A stretch of DNA of 64,000 nt from Podocnemis expansa. Lineage: Eukaryota > Chordata > Testudines > Podocnemididae. Of this stretch, positions 22,361 to 31,881 are shown in pieces. The notes beneath the pieces were generated by a model that saw only the letters and a program-made list of their open reading frames with translations, ran no database searches and was not told the origin of the DNA. The stretch covers positions 55,600,005-55,664,004 of the forward strand of contig ML681963.1 of the NCBI GenBank assembly GCA_007922195.1, given 5' to 3'. Made by a program: the position numbers and the translations under genes. The first letter of the stretch is position 1. Every line of letters starts with the position of its first letter.

Positions 22361-22467
22361 AAGAGATTCTCCCAGTCAGGCGAAAAGCTATGTCTCAATG
22401 GACAGGCTGCTTGCGATAGCAAGGAGCGGACGTTCCAGATCCAATGTGCAAGGCGGACGATATGAAA

Positions 22468-22645
22468 CTGAGGAGGGGGCAGGGAGGCGGCCATATATAT
22501 AGCTGTGGGTGGCGCGAGGGGCGGTGGCCGCATCCTCTCTTCTGACAGGCTAGGACAAAGTTTTTCCGACCAATCCAGCGCTCCAGCGCGGAGACACCTA
22601 ATACTGAATGCATCCAAGCAGCGGTCGAAGAAGTACAGGTCATTA
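22468..22645. repeat. Right inverted terminal repeat of DIRS-B
   Basis: It is the reverse complement of 17725-17902 with scattered substitutions, including CCGACCAATCCAG and the tract around TATATATA. It marks the 5' boundary of the minus-strand element. Confidence 0.7.
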
Positions 22646-23327
22646 AGAACAAGCAAAGCTATTCTGAAAAGGCACTGCATCAGAAAGGAAGCAGCCTCTC
22701 TCGTGGACATGCTTTCTTTGCTGTCTGGAAAGCAGTCAAGACCTTTCCACATTGTTGGGAATTTGCCAGATAGATTATTAATTGAAAGCAAAATAAACAG
22801 GAGGGTGAAAGAGATTTTAAATGAGCTTCACCCTGGTCTCTCAAATTGTACGTGCAGTATTTCACACTAAAGGCTTTGCACATGCAGATGCTCAGATCTT
22901 GCATGCTAACAGAGTAGTAAGCAGGTAACTACCCAATTTATGCATGCAAATACAATTTGCAATAGCTCAGCATAAAATCACCCTCCTCCACATTAAGCCC
23001 TAACTCACCCTCTTCTAATTAGACCCTTGTTCTAAAACAGCTCATTGACTGTAGCATCTCTCTACTCTGGCTGTAAATCCACAGGGCAGGAACTGTATAT
23101 CCTCTGCTTTGGACAGCACTGTCACAAATAACAAGTAACAATGACAAATCCACATTTTTGTGTGCCCGGAAATCAGGGTGTTAAAAAGTCCATGCGTGTG
23201 AGAGCTCAAGCTTCAACATCTGCATTGTGGTGGCTGTGTTTGGAAATCTGCCTGGAGAGATTAAGGGTAAGGAGAAAAAGATTGCCTTTTTTTGTTTAAG
23301 GGAGGGCGGATTACTTTGCCTCAGTGC
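22646..23327. other. No gene recognised
   Basis: AT-rich DNA between the DIRS-B right end and the next hAT-type element. No coding block or named repeat. Confidence 0.4.
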
Positions 23328-23335
23328 CCATTGTG

Positions 23336-23757
23336 CAGGGGCGTCACTATGTTGGGGCCAGCAGGGCATGGGCCCTGCATCTCCAGCTCTGGGCCCTGCA
23401 TCTCTGGCCCCAGCTAGCCACAAGTGGCCCAATCTGGCTCCAGGCCACTTCCAGAAAGCACAGATGGCTCCTGCTGTGCATGGGGCCCAATCTGGCTTCG
23501 AGCCTCTTGAAGGGGACTTGAAGCCAAGGAAGGTCTGTGCCACTTGCGGGAAGCAGCGGAGACAGCCCCTGAGTGGCGGAGACTGTCCCTGCTTACCACA
23601 AGCGGCAAGGATGGTCTCCGCCACTCGAGGACTGTTCCTGCTGCTTCCCACAAGTCAGAAGGCTCGAAACCTGATCAGGCCCCATGCACAGCCAGATCAG
23701 GCCCACTTGTGGGGGCGCACGTGCCCCACATCCTGGCCCACTCTAGAATCGTCCCTG
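23336..23757. mobile_element. Non-autonomous hAT-type element, 422 bp
   Basis: It starts CAGGGGCGTCACT and ends ATCGTCCCTG. A perfect 8-bp TSD, CCATTGTG, is at 23328-23335 and 23758-23765. The interior is GC-rich, with repeated words such as GGGCCCTGCATCTC and an inverted CTGCTTACCACAAGCGGC-like block. Its ends relate it to 25010-25318. Open frames through it are not coding. Confidence 0.8.
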
Positions 23758-23879
23758 CCATTGTGGGAGGTGGGGGCGTCAGCTGTAGCATAACAATGGC
23801 CCATTTGGAAGGAATTATTTCATTTGGTGCCAGACCAAGGTCCTCATAGTTACTTCAGTGAAGACAGGAAGAATCAGAG

Positions 23880-24300
23880 GGTTACTTACCCATACACATC
23901 TTTCTTCAAGATGCACTGCTCACATACATTCTTATTCAATAAAACAAAAAAGGAGTCCTGGGGCACTTAAAGGCTAACAAATTTATTTAGTGCATGAGCT
24001 TTCATGGCAGAAAATCCCACTTCAGCAGACTCTTATTCAGGCACGCACGCACCGTGGTGCACAGTCAACCGGAAGCTTTTTGCCCTAGTCTGTCCCCATA
24101 AGGTCAATTGCCAACACCGCTTGGCGCAACACACTGGGTACAGTATATAGGTGGCACTGACCCTGCCCCGCTTCAGTCTCTTCTTTCCACTAACTCCAAA
24201 AAGCAGGGATGGAGGGAGATTATGGAATGTATGTGAACAGCCCATCTCAAAGGAGGATGTTTATGGGTAATTTACCCTCCATTCTACTGCCATTCACATT
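23880..24300. repeat. 3' terminal module of DIRS-A
   Basis: It begins GGGTTACTTACCCATACAC and is closed by an inverted counterpart near 24238-24290 (AGCCCATCTCAAAGGAGGA and GGGTAATTTACCC). It is a diverged relative of the modules at 186-483 and 17706-18002, and is interrupted by a SINE. Confidence 0.6.
23939..24030 (-). repeat. SINE arm inserted in DIRS-A terminus
   Basis: A 5'-truncated copy of the SINE arm, flanked by the 9-bp TSD TCTTATTCA at 23930-23938 and 24031-24039. It inserted after DIRS-A was in place. Confidence 0.8.
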
Positions 24301-24309
24301 CAGGTGACT

Positions 24310-25580
24310 TAACAAGCCTCGTTTAGGATGGTGGGCAGAGTTGAGGTTTCCCCACCTGTAGTATCGCTCTGCCAAAGGCCACATTATCTCTTGCTTGCTG
24401 CATGATCACATAATGAGAGGCAAAAGCATGTGCTGAAGACCAGGTAGTTGCCCTACAAATCTGTCTGATGGGCACCTGAGGTAAGAAGGCTGTTGATGAT
24501 GCTTGCATTCTGGTTGCGTGCACTTTGACCTTCCCCAGAGGGGAATCTTTGCCCAATGATAGCAGTCCTCAATGCTGTTCATTATCCATGATGAAATGTG
24601 CTGTGGTGTCATCACCTGACCCTTCATGCATTCGGCGATCACGACAAAGAGTTGGGTCGATTTGCGGAAGGGTCTGGTTTGCTTGATGTATGTAATAAGC
24701 CCTTTTAACATCAAGGGTGTTTCACCTTCTCTGATTCTCAGTCAGGTATGCCCCTGGGAAAAACACTGGGAGGAAAATTTCTTGATTTACATGGAAGGAT
24801 GAGACTACCTTCAGTGGGAAGGCTGCATGTGGGCAGAGCTGAACTTTGTCCTTGTGGTACGCTGTATAGAGTGGTTCTGAGGACAGGACCTTTAGCTCTG
24901 ACACCCTTCTTGCTGAGGTAAAGGCCACCAGGAATGTCACCTTCCACGACAGGACTAGGAGAGACCATGAGTCTAACGGCTTGAAGGGTGGGTTAGTGAG
25001 CCCTTTGAGCAGAAGCGTTACTAGCTAGGGTCGGGACCGACATACCCCCCATGCCCGGCTCCTGCTCCAGGGCCCAATCCGTCCCCAGCTGCTGCCGCTT
25101 GCCAGCAGCAGCAGGGCACAAATCCAGCTTCAAGCTGCTTACAGGAGGCTCAAAGCCAGAGCAGGTTCCTGCCGCTTCCTACAAGCAGCAGGAGCTCTCT
25201 CCAAGCTCCTGCCACTTGCTGGAAGAGGCCCAGAGCCAAACTGGGCCCCTTCTGCTGCTCTGCCAGCCAGGAGATACAGGACCCGTGCCCTACTGACCCC
25301 AGCGCAGCGACACCCCTGCCTTTGAGGACTAGGTTCAAGTCCCACTGTGGGACGGCTCTCACACCTGTGGGAAGAGTCTTTCTACCCCCTGAGGAATTTG
25401 GATGTCATGGAGTGTGAGAGGAGGGTGACCCTCTGGGAGGAGGTGTAGAAGGCCAAAATCGCTGCCAGGGGCAATTTGAGGGAGATTACAGCTAGGCCTT
25501 TCCTCTTCAAAAACAGGAGGTAATCGCGTATGACTTGGATGGGGGTAAATGCTAGAGTGACCCCCTCTGGTTGCCGCCGA
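24310..25580 (-). pseudogene. DIRS-A tyrosine recombinase, broken
   Basis: On the minus strand, the N-terminal part (about 25340-25570) contains the helical segment with KGLAVISLKLPLAAILAF. The catalytic part runs from FLVAFTSARRVSEL (about 24930, carrying the first conserved Arg) through PFRKSTQLF to HATRMQASS (the H-x-x-R box, about 24510) and ATWSSAHAFASHY (the Tyr, about 24420). This enzyme would integrate the circular cDNA. At least two frameshifts and a 309-bp hAT insertion at 25010-25318 destroy it. Confidence 0.7.
25010..25318. mobile_element. hAT-type MITE inserted in the DIRS-A recombinase
   Basis: The left end CAGAAGCGTTACT and reverse-complemented right end CAGGGGTGTCGCT form the inverted repeat. 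The flanking 8-bp TSD CCTTTGAG is perfect (25002-25009 and 25319-25326). Removing it rejoins the recombinase reading at the point where the duplicated bases lie. The interior repeats CTGCCGCTTGC/CTGCCACTTGC and GCAGCAGG words. Confidence 0.85.
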
Positions 25581-25789
25581 CAAGGAGAAACACTTCCACG
25601 TAGCTTTGTAGGTAGCTCATGTGGGAGGTTTCCTGCTCCCTGTCAGCACCTGCTCTACCTCCTTGGAGCAGGCCTTTTTGGCTGGGCTCAGCAATGTAAC
25701 CTCCACGCTGTCAGGTGAAGGGAGCTCAGGTCCAGGTGCTAAAGGCAACCAGAGTTCTGGTTAGGAGATCCACCCTAAGTGGGGGTGAC

Positions 25790-26701
25790 ATGGGCAGGAG
25801 CACTGACAAGCAGAGAAGAGCACTGAACCAAGGTCGGTGAGGCCAGGCCAGGGCCACCATGATTACATCTGCCCTGTCTCTCTTGATTTTCAGCAATACT
25901 CTGTGGATCAGAGGTATTAGTGGGAAATCATAAAGGAGGGGGCCCTACCAGCTGATCACGAGAACATCCGATATTGACCCTCTCTCTCTGCCCCTGAGTG
26001 AGCAATATTGACTGCATTTGCAATTTGCGTGGAATGCAAACAGGTTCATGGAGGGGGTCCCCCATTTTCAGAAGAGGTGATCCATCACCTCTGGGTGAAG
26101 TGAGCACTCATATTTGGGAAGGAATTGTCTGTTGAGTTTGTCTGCTTGGTTGCTGTTCACCCCTGGTAGGTGAGCTGCCACCAGATGGAAGTCATTCTTT
26201 AAGGCTTGCTCCCAGAGGAAGACTGCCTCCTTGCACAAGGTGGACAACTGTCCTCCGCCCAGCAGTTGAGGTAAAACATATCACTGCCATGTTGCCCATG
26301 AGGACCTTCACAGTCTTCCCCCTGATCATGTCTCAAGAAAACTAGAGGCAAGGTGGATCACTCTCAGCTCTTTGACATTTATGTGGAGAGGGGTCTCCTC
26401 CACCAATCATTTCCCTTGCTTATGTGGGCCCCACATTCCAGGTCCAAGGCATCTGTGATTAAGGTCGCTGATGGCTCTTAGGTCTCGAAGGGGACCCCTT
26501 TCCTCGCAAAGTCTAGGTCTTGCCAGATTGCGAGATTCTCATGATGTCTTTTGGGGCGGTGATCATCCGGTCTAGGGAGTGGCTGCGCAGGCGGTATACC
26601 TCCGCCAGCCAAGACTGCAATAGTCTCATGCAGAGACAGGCCATCCTTATCACGTAAGTGGAGGCCACCATGTGGCCCAATAGCTGGAGGCACCAAATCA
26701 C
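25790..26701 (-). pseudogene. DIRS-A RNase H/connection region, broken
   Basis: Minus-strand remnants in order: LLGHMVASTYVIRMA (about 26640-26690), HPEVMDHLF then a stop then WGTPSMNLFAF (about 26030-26100), and PLIPLIHRVLLKIKRDRAD (about 25880-25940). These are the blocks that follow the reverse transcriptase in DIRS elements. Several stops and frame changes are visible. Confidence 0.6.
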
Positions 26702-26728
26702 TGTTGTAGTGGGGAAGCAGTGTAGGTC

Positions 26729-27241
26729 TCAAATGATGGTAGAGATTGACTGAAACCTGGAGAGTGGGACGGATGGCCTGGCCTGTCTGGAGTCCAGGTG
26801 GGCCCCAGTGAATTGTCTCTTGTGTGGCTTCAGTTTTGATTTTTTCAGCGTTAGGAGAAGGCCTAACCTGTTGCACAGCTTTTCAGTGTAGTGGACGCTG
26901 TGGTGGACCTGAGTCATGGACCTGCCTCTGATGAGCCAGTCAGCCAGGTAAGGAAAAATTTGGATACCTAATTTTCTTAAGTTGGCTGCTACTGCTGCCA
27001 CACACTTTGTGAATACCCGTGGGGCTAGGGAGAGCCCAAAGGGGAGTGCTGTGAATTGAAAGTGTTCATTCCCTATCATGAACCTGAAGAACCTCCTGTG
27101 TTTGGGTCTGATAACAATGTGAAAGTAAGCATCCTTTAGATCGAGGACCACTAACCAGTCTCCTGGGTCCAGGGAGGGAATGATATGGGCTAGAGAAACC
27201 ATACGAACAGGGCTGTCCTTAAGGGGGGGCAAAAGGGGCAA
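26729..27241 (-). pseudogene. DIRS-A reverse transcriptase fragment, active site altered
   Basis: A 170-residue open segment carries reverse-transcriptase blocks in order: VVLDLKDAYFHI (first catalytic Asp), FFRF, FTALPFGLSLAPRVFTK, then YLADWLI. In active enzymes the last block has two adjacent aspartates. Here the first of the pair is alanine, so the enzyme would be dead even without the breaks on either side. DIRS assignment rests on the LPFGL-APRVFTK wording and the neighbouring tyrosine recombinase. The upstream ORF edge is a fusion with unrelated sequence near 27220. Confidence 0.75.
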
Positions 27242-27279
27242 TCACCCCAGGCCCTGAGGTTCCCTGGGCCTCGCCCTGT

Positions 27280-27990
27280 CATGGCAATAGCTGAAGCCAC
27301 TCCTCTGCTGGCCATGTCCGTTGCATCCCAGGATGTAAGGAGCATCGCATGGGCTGCCCTCAGACCTTCCTCCAAGAGGGCAGCAAAGTCTGTGGTGTGG
27401 TTAGAGGGGATAAGGTACCAGAACCTGTGCATTGATTTCCAGGGGCTGAAGTTATAGTGGCTCATCAGAGCCTGCTGATTCACAATACATAACTGTAAGG
27501 CTGTTTTTGAATAAACCTTACATCTGAACAAATCAAGTTTCTTAGCATCTTTGTTCTTTGATGTAGACATGGGTTGCCCCTCTCCTTCTGGTTAACAGCA
27601 TCCACCATTAGGGACGCTGGTGTAGGGTGGGTGAACAGGAACCCAAACTTGTCTGCAGGGACATGGTATTTCCTTTCTGTGCCCTTAGAGACTGCTGGGA
27701 CTGAGGATGGGGTTTGCCACCCACTGCTGGCAGGAAAAAGACCCAGGGCTCAGTGCACTGGGACTCAGGGCTCAAGCCCTGTAAGCCCAGCACCAGCAAC
27801 GCCCCTGCTCTTCATGCATTGGCTGGGTCACCCTTGCTGGGGGAGTAACTTCTCCCACATCAAATAGGGGGTTGAAGTCCTCCCAGACAATCTCAATTGT
27901 GAGGTCTATGTTAGTTGCCATGCGTTTCAGAAGCTCCTGGTGTGCCCTGGGGTCCTCCAGGAGCAAGAGGGGCCTCTGGTAGGCCACCTC
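27280..27990 (-). pseudogene. DIRS-A gag-like gene, broken
   Basis: Minus-strand segments LLKRMATNIDLTIEIVWED (about 27870-27930), KFGFLFTHPTPASLMVDAV (about 27600-27660), KLDLFRCKVYSKTALQL (about 27480-27540) and a segment ending DATDMASRGVASAIAM (about 27290-27340) correspond to gag of DIRS-type elements and match the layout in DIRS-B. An unrelated fragment at 27726-27812 interrupts it. Its ends (CAGGGGCGTTGCTGG) resemble the GC-rich sequence at 59511. Confidence 0.65.
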
Positions 27991-28183
27991 CTAGGAGGAA
28001 GATGAGGATAGGAGCCTTGAGCCCTCCATCCTCATGCCCAAGATACCTTCTCACAGGTCTTAGTCTATGTTGGCGCCCTCTAAGTCCACAGCTGGTCTTG
28101 ACAAGCCTGGGCATGTAGGCTTCGACCTGGCCATCCAGTCCTAGAAGGTTTGAGGGGGAGGCTCTGGTGCTGGTGACACCTTC

Positions 28184-28300
28184 CTGCCCTGTTTGGGAGA
28201 AGATGGTAACAGGGACCCATTTAGCTCCTGAAGCATAGCTGCAAACTAGGATGGGCTGTCCCAGAGTGAAGGTTTGATCTTTCACCCTTGATGCGTGCCT
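28184..28300 (-). pseudogene. Ty3/Gypsy integrase C-terminal remnant
   Basis: A minus-strand stretch reading FTLGQPILVCSYASGAKWV followed by VTIFSQTGQ matches the conserved post-integrase 'G-x-K-W ... TGP' module at the end of Gypsy-type pol. It lies only 40 bp from the gag remnant at 28342-28824, so most of pol is missing. Confidence 0.55.
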
Positions 28301-28341
28301 GCTCACTTAGTTCTGTTGCTGGCATTCTGCAACTTGTCATG

Positions 28342-28824
28342 TCACATAGAGACCACAATATCAATGGCTTTCTGCAAGGTGAGCTGACCTTTGGTTAGCA
28401 GGCATTTCCATGTTGGTTCACAGTGTAGGCCACACACCAGCCTGTCACCCTGCATGTCATCTAACATGTTCTTGAAATCACAGTGTTCCACCAGTTTTCT
28501 CAGAGCTGCTACAAATTGTACAACTGATTCACCTTTACTTTGATTCTTGTGGTGGAACCGATATCTTTCTGCTATTACCGGTGGTTTGGGGGGGAAATGT
28601 GCTCCCAGAATTCCCACTAGATCATTGTAGGATCTTGTTTCAGGATAAAACAAATTGCTTAGTAAACTATAGGTCTTAGTTCCTGTAACTATTAGGGAAA
28701 CTGACACCTTCTTTACATCACTTATATTATTTGCTACCACAAAATTCTGAAAATGCGTGGTATAAATATCCCATGTATCTGAAAATGCATCGTAGCTTCT
28801 GGGAGGACCAGTGAGAGAAGCCAT
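28342..28824 (-). pseudogene. Ty3/Gypsy-type gag remnant
   Basis: A 160-residue open segment starts with ATG at 28824 and has gag capsid features: HFQNFVVANNI, SLIVTGTKTYSLLSNL, and RYRFHHKNQSKGESVVQFV. These correspond to the retrotransposon gag domain that forms the element's particle. It ends at a stop before the zinc knuckle, which is absent. With the adjacent integrase tail it marks a Gypsy element with a large internal deletion. Confidence 0.75.
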
Positions 28825-29380
28825 GGATATGATTCCTGTGCCCTCTTGTGGTTGTTTATCTCCTGTCTGCTGTCTTCCGCAAGCAAGAGAGCAAATTTCA
28901 GCTTGTAGCTACCAGCCTAGCTTCCTTCAGGCAAACAGCTCAGATTTTCTGCTATGGAAACAGTAAGAAAGGAAATTTGTTCTTACATTGACTCAGGATC
29001 TTCTGTGTTGTCAGGAGTCATCTCAGAATCCCCATCATGCCACCAGGTGTTGTGTAGAATCTTGTATTTATGAAATTATGGAATAAACATGCTCAGATCT
29101 CTTTACTGTAGCTTTAATAAACTAGTCTAGAACAGACTAACAGGTTTCCTAACAGGTAAACAAACAAGAAGGCCTGTGGCACTTTTAAAGACTAACTAAT
29201 TTATTTATCACATGAGCTTTCATGGGAGAAAATCCCAGTTTATCAGACAGCTAACAGGTAAGACAACTCCCCCCATCTATTACTATGGCAATCCCAATCA
29301 CACTAACGTAACCCAAAACACCACTCTCCCTGGGCAACTTCCATTCCAGGACCACATTGCATTTCACAGACATTCATGTT
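28825..29380 (-). repeat. Gypsy leader/LTR candidate, interrupted by a SINE
   Basis: Just upstream (minus strand) of the gag remnant is an untranslated stretch. TGGTGGCATGATGGGG near 29033-29048 could be a primer-binding region, preceded by ...CACAACACC. The LTR limits could not be fixed because a SINE (29160-29250) interrupts the region. Confidence 0.35.
29160..29250 (-). repeat. SINE arm with 11-bp TSD
   Basis: A 5'-truncated SINE copy (GTTAGTCTTTAAAAGTGCC and CATGAAAGCTCATG on the minus strand). It is flanked by the perfect duplication CTAACAGGTAA at 29149-29159 and 29251-29261. Confidence 0.88.
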
Positions 29381-29389
29381 TTAAGTAGA

Positions 29390-29560
29390 TTCTGCCACCC
29401 CCAACTCTGATAGGAAGACTGAAGCACAGAGCAGGAAAGCTACTTCCCCTACATAAGAAGATTCAGAGATAGGAATAAAGCCCAAGTCTCTTGTTGCCCA
29501 TGACCAGGTTTTAATCTCAGGAGCATTCCCCACCTCCCACCTTTCTCTAATTTGCTCCTG
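29390..29560 (-). repeat. MIR-type SINE remnant
   Basis: On the minus strand it carries the MIR order with the 'ctgtgcttcagtcttcc' block, and the upstream 'ggcaacaagagacttgggc' region. Diverged. Confidence 0.5.
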
Positions 29561-29915
29561 TTCTTGACTGTAGGGAGCACTCTTGTAACTGACAGCACCT
29601 GGGGATCTCAGGGCCATGTGATGCTCCCCTCCTCAGCTACCCAGTATGAGAGAGGCAGAGAGCCTTTAGGTGTGACTGCACCAGAGGTGGCCAAGCTGAT
29701 ATAACTCAAGAGCCACACAAGTCAATTATTAAACCTTCGAGAGCCGCACTGAGGCATATAACCACATACTTTTACCTACTCCAAAATTACTAAGCTTAAA
29801 ATTCACTGCACACTTTAATTTTATTGTAAAAACAGGGCAAATATTGATCCTACTAATGTCAGATTCTAATAATTACTTAAGGTTACCATGAAAACTAGGC
29901 CTATAAGGTAAAAAC

Positions 29916-30160
29916 TTAGCTGTTGCTGGATGTAGAACACTGCAGGCTAGTGACAAGTTTTTTAAAATCTGGGCAGTAACTTGTCAGTGCAGTCCGTAAA
30001 AGCTCTCCCAAGTGCTGATCTCTAAGTATTGCACAATGTTTCAATTTAACAAATTTCTTTGTGGAATACAATGCTTCACAGCAGTAAGTTGTGCCAAAAA
30101 CTGAAAGTAATCTACATTCAGTTTTAAACTTTTCTCCTTCATGTTCATTTCTTATTATTC
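29916..30160 (-). pseudogene. hAT transposase C-terminal (hATC) fragment
   Basis: The minus strand reads in one frame from EKFKTECRLLSVFGTTY through CCEALYSTKKFVKLKH and DQHLGELLRTALTSY to a stop at 29916-29918. The FGTTY-CE-LYS-K pattern and the following helical LxxLLR segment are the dimerisation domain of Charlie/SPIN-type hAT transposases and of domesticated relatives. No upstream DDE core is present. Confidence 0.7.
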
Positions 30161-30457
30161 CACGTCATGTTTAGGACTTTTAAAACACAATTTTATTTTA
30201 AGAATGAGTAAACTGCATTAGGGCCTATGAGAAAATCTAAACATGCGGTGGCTTCCCCACAGGAACGGCGCTCGGGTTTGTGGCAGCCCCATGCAGCGGA
30301 ACAACACCGGCACAGATGAGTGACATCATCAGGAGAGTGCAACAGCGCTGTCCCTTTTGGCACCCCTCAAACATCGGCACCCCCCGCAATGCTTACCTGG
30401 CTTACCGGGTTGCACTGGCCCTGCTTCCCCAACTATGCTGTGCTTCTCCTCCCATCT

Positions 30458-30770
30458 CTGACCATGCTGCTGCTTCCCTGCTATCTCTGACCATGCCGCA
30501 CTCCCCCCGCAACCATGCCGCTGCTTCCCTGCCCTCCCTGTGCATGCCGCACTTTCCTGCCGTACCCGACCATGTCACGCTTCCCTGCCATCCCTGACCA
30601 TGCTGCACTCCCCCGGCATCTGACCATGCCACACTTCCCTGCTGTCTCTGACCATGCCGCCACTTCCCTGCTGTCCCAGACCATGCTGCGCTTCCCTGCC
30701 ATATCTTACCATGCTGCTGCTTCTCTGCTGTCCCCGACCATGCTGCACTTCTCCCCCCTCCGTCTCCAAC
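30458..30770. repeat. Minisatellite, 26-29-bp unit, about 11 copies
   Basis: Units share CTGACCATGC-GC-CTTCCCTGC. I count eleven consecutive units with substitutions and small length changes. They give rise to repetitive frames on both strands (for example KRDMVGYGRK-like minus-strand text), which are not coding. Confidence 0.8.
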
Positions 30771-30849
30771 TGCGGCCGTGAGCTGCACTTTTTCTTTGGA
30801 GAGCATGAGGCAGCTCGCAAGCTGCAGTTTGGCCACACCTTGACTGTGC

Positions 30850-31691
30850 TATTTGTTTGTTAGCAAGCCTGAATAGCTGTCTTCACTCTCGGGGATGCTG
30901 GGGCCTTGCGTCCCAGATACCCCCTAGTTTTAACCTGCTACCTTGCTTGTAACCTCCTCTTGGCTGCCCACACCCTTTACAGAAGGTTTAAGATTTGCTG
31001 ATGGAATACAGATTAGTTCCTCCCTCCCATGCCAGGCTGAGTGACCACTGCAACTTCAGCTGTTTCACTCTTTGGGAAACAACTACAGTGCCTCAGTGTT
31101 CTCATCAGCAAATATTACAAAAGCAGCTGTCCCAACTGATGTCATTTGCCTGGCAAGTGATTTTTGTCCCAGCCGCATCTTAACAGTGCCATTCCCAGCA
31201 CAGAGCCACCTGGGCCCTGCCTCCAGTGTGGAATGTGCCATCTAGGAGTCTGAGCAGTGATCCAATGTGGAAATGCAGAGGGCACGGCACGCTTTCTTTG
31301 CTGTGCATGCCAAGCCTGTGGCCATCCTGGGGCCTTGCAGCTGCAGATCTTTCAACCAGCCCCAGTGCACAAACTTGCGGATTTTATCACCTGCTTGAAA
31401 CTCTCACTGTCTGCTTCCTATGCTCAAAGCTGTAGGGTTGGATCCTACTATCTGTCCCTGCAGGCAGGCTAGGCTCAGCTTCAGCAAGCCCTGAATTCAG
31501 ATAAGGGATGTCTGCATCCAAGTGTTTGTTTATTCAGCTTCTGAGTGTGCCAACCTGTCTTCCCTGGCCTGGTGACACCTGCTTTGGGCAGTGACCTTCC
31601 TTTTGTCAGCTGGCACCAAATGCTTGGCTGTCCCGAGAAGGACAGAGGTGGGAGCCCTCTCCTCACTGGATATGGGAAACAATCCTAAAGA
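30850..31691. other. No gene recognised
   Basis: Short frames only. No exon-like block with conserved sequence. Confidence 0.4.
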
Positions 31692-31867
31692 CAAACTAGG
31701 AGTCTAGTGGCACTTCTAAAGACTAGCAAATTTATTTATTACATGAGCTTTTGTGGGAAAAGATCCCAAGAAAGCTCCTGTGATAAATAAATGTGTTAGT
31801 CTTTAAAAGTGCCACAAGACTCCTTGTTTGTATTACTGAACTAGACTGACACAGCTACCTCTTTGGA
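31692..31867 (-). repeat. tRNA-headed SINE with hairpin 3' half
   Basis: The head, complement of GACTGACACAGCTACC, is at the right. The two inverted arms are at about 31708-31760 and 31785-31830. Flanks AACAATCCTAAAGA and ACCAATCCTAGAGA resemble each other as a decayed TSD. Confidence 0.7.
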
Positions 31868-31881
31868 ACCAATCCTAGAGA

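Larger units (their letters stand above)
17706..22645 (-). mobile_element. DIRS-like retrotransposon DIRS-B, with inverted terminal repeats
   Basis: The left end (about 17725-17902) and right end (about 22468-22645) are inverted copies of each other over about 178 bp. They share the segments around CATTCAGTATTAGGTGTCTCC, CTGGATTGGTCGG and a TATATATA tract. Inverted rather than direct terminal repeats are characteristic of DIRS elements, which integrate with a tyrosine recombinase. On the minus strand the right half carries gag-like blocks (20726-22360). The left half (18003-20430) is unresolved, and a functional reverse transcriptase or recombinase could not be read. The element is dead. Confidence 0.75.
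23880..27990 (-). mobile_element. DIRS-like retrotransposon DIRS-A (decayed)
   Basis: Read on the minus strand, the order is gag (27990-27280), reverse transcriptase (27241-26729), RNase H/connection (26701-25790), tyrosine recombinase (25580-24310) and a terminal module (24300-23880). This is the gene order and content of a DIRS element. It is riddled with frameshifts and nested insertions: a SINE at 23939, a hAT-type element at 25010 and another fragment at 27726. The right terminal repeat was not found, since a Gypsy remnant begins at about 28184. Confidence 0.75.
29682..30841 (-). mobile_element. hAT relic with transposase tail and minisatellite
   Basis: The left end CAGAGGTGGCCAAGCTG and reverse-complemented right end AAGGTGTGGCCAAACTG are similar. 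Flanks GACTGCAC (29674-29681) and GACTGTGC (30842-30849) match at 6 of 8 positions. On the minus strand, about 30160-29916 encodes the C-terminal dimerisation part of a hAT transposase: LLSVFGTTYCCEALYS, then LGELLRTALTSY and a stop. The rest of the transposase is missing, and a tandem array occupies the other half. It is a deletion derivative and is inactive. Confidence 0.6.

Noticed and set aside
30458..30770. Regular tandem units considered as a CRISPR array
   Set aside because: Units are directly adjacent with no unique spacers, and the genome is vertebrate. It is a minisatellite.
30402..30836. A repetitive 144-residue minus-strand frame resembling a low-complexity protein
   Set aside because: It is a translation of the 26-29-bp minisatellite. 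Unit lengths vary, so the frame is accidental.
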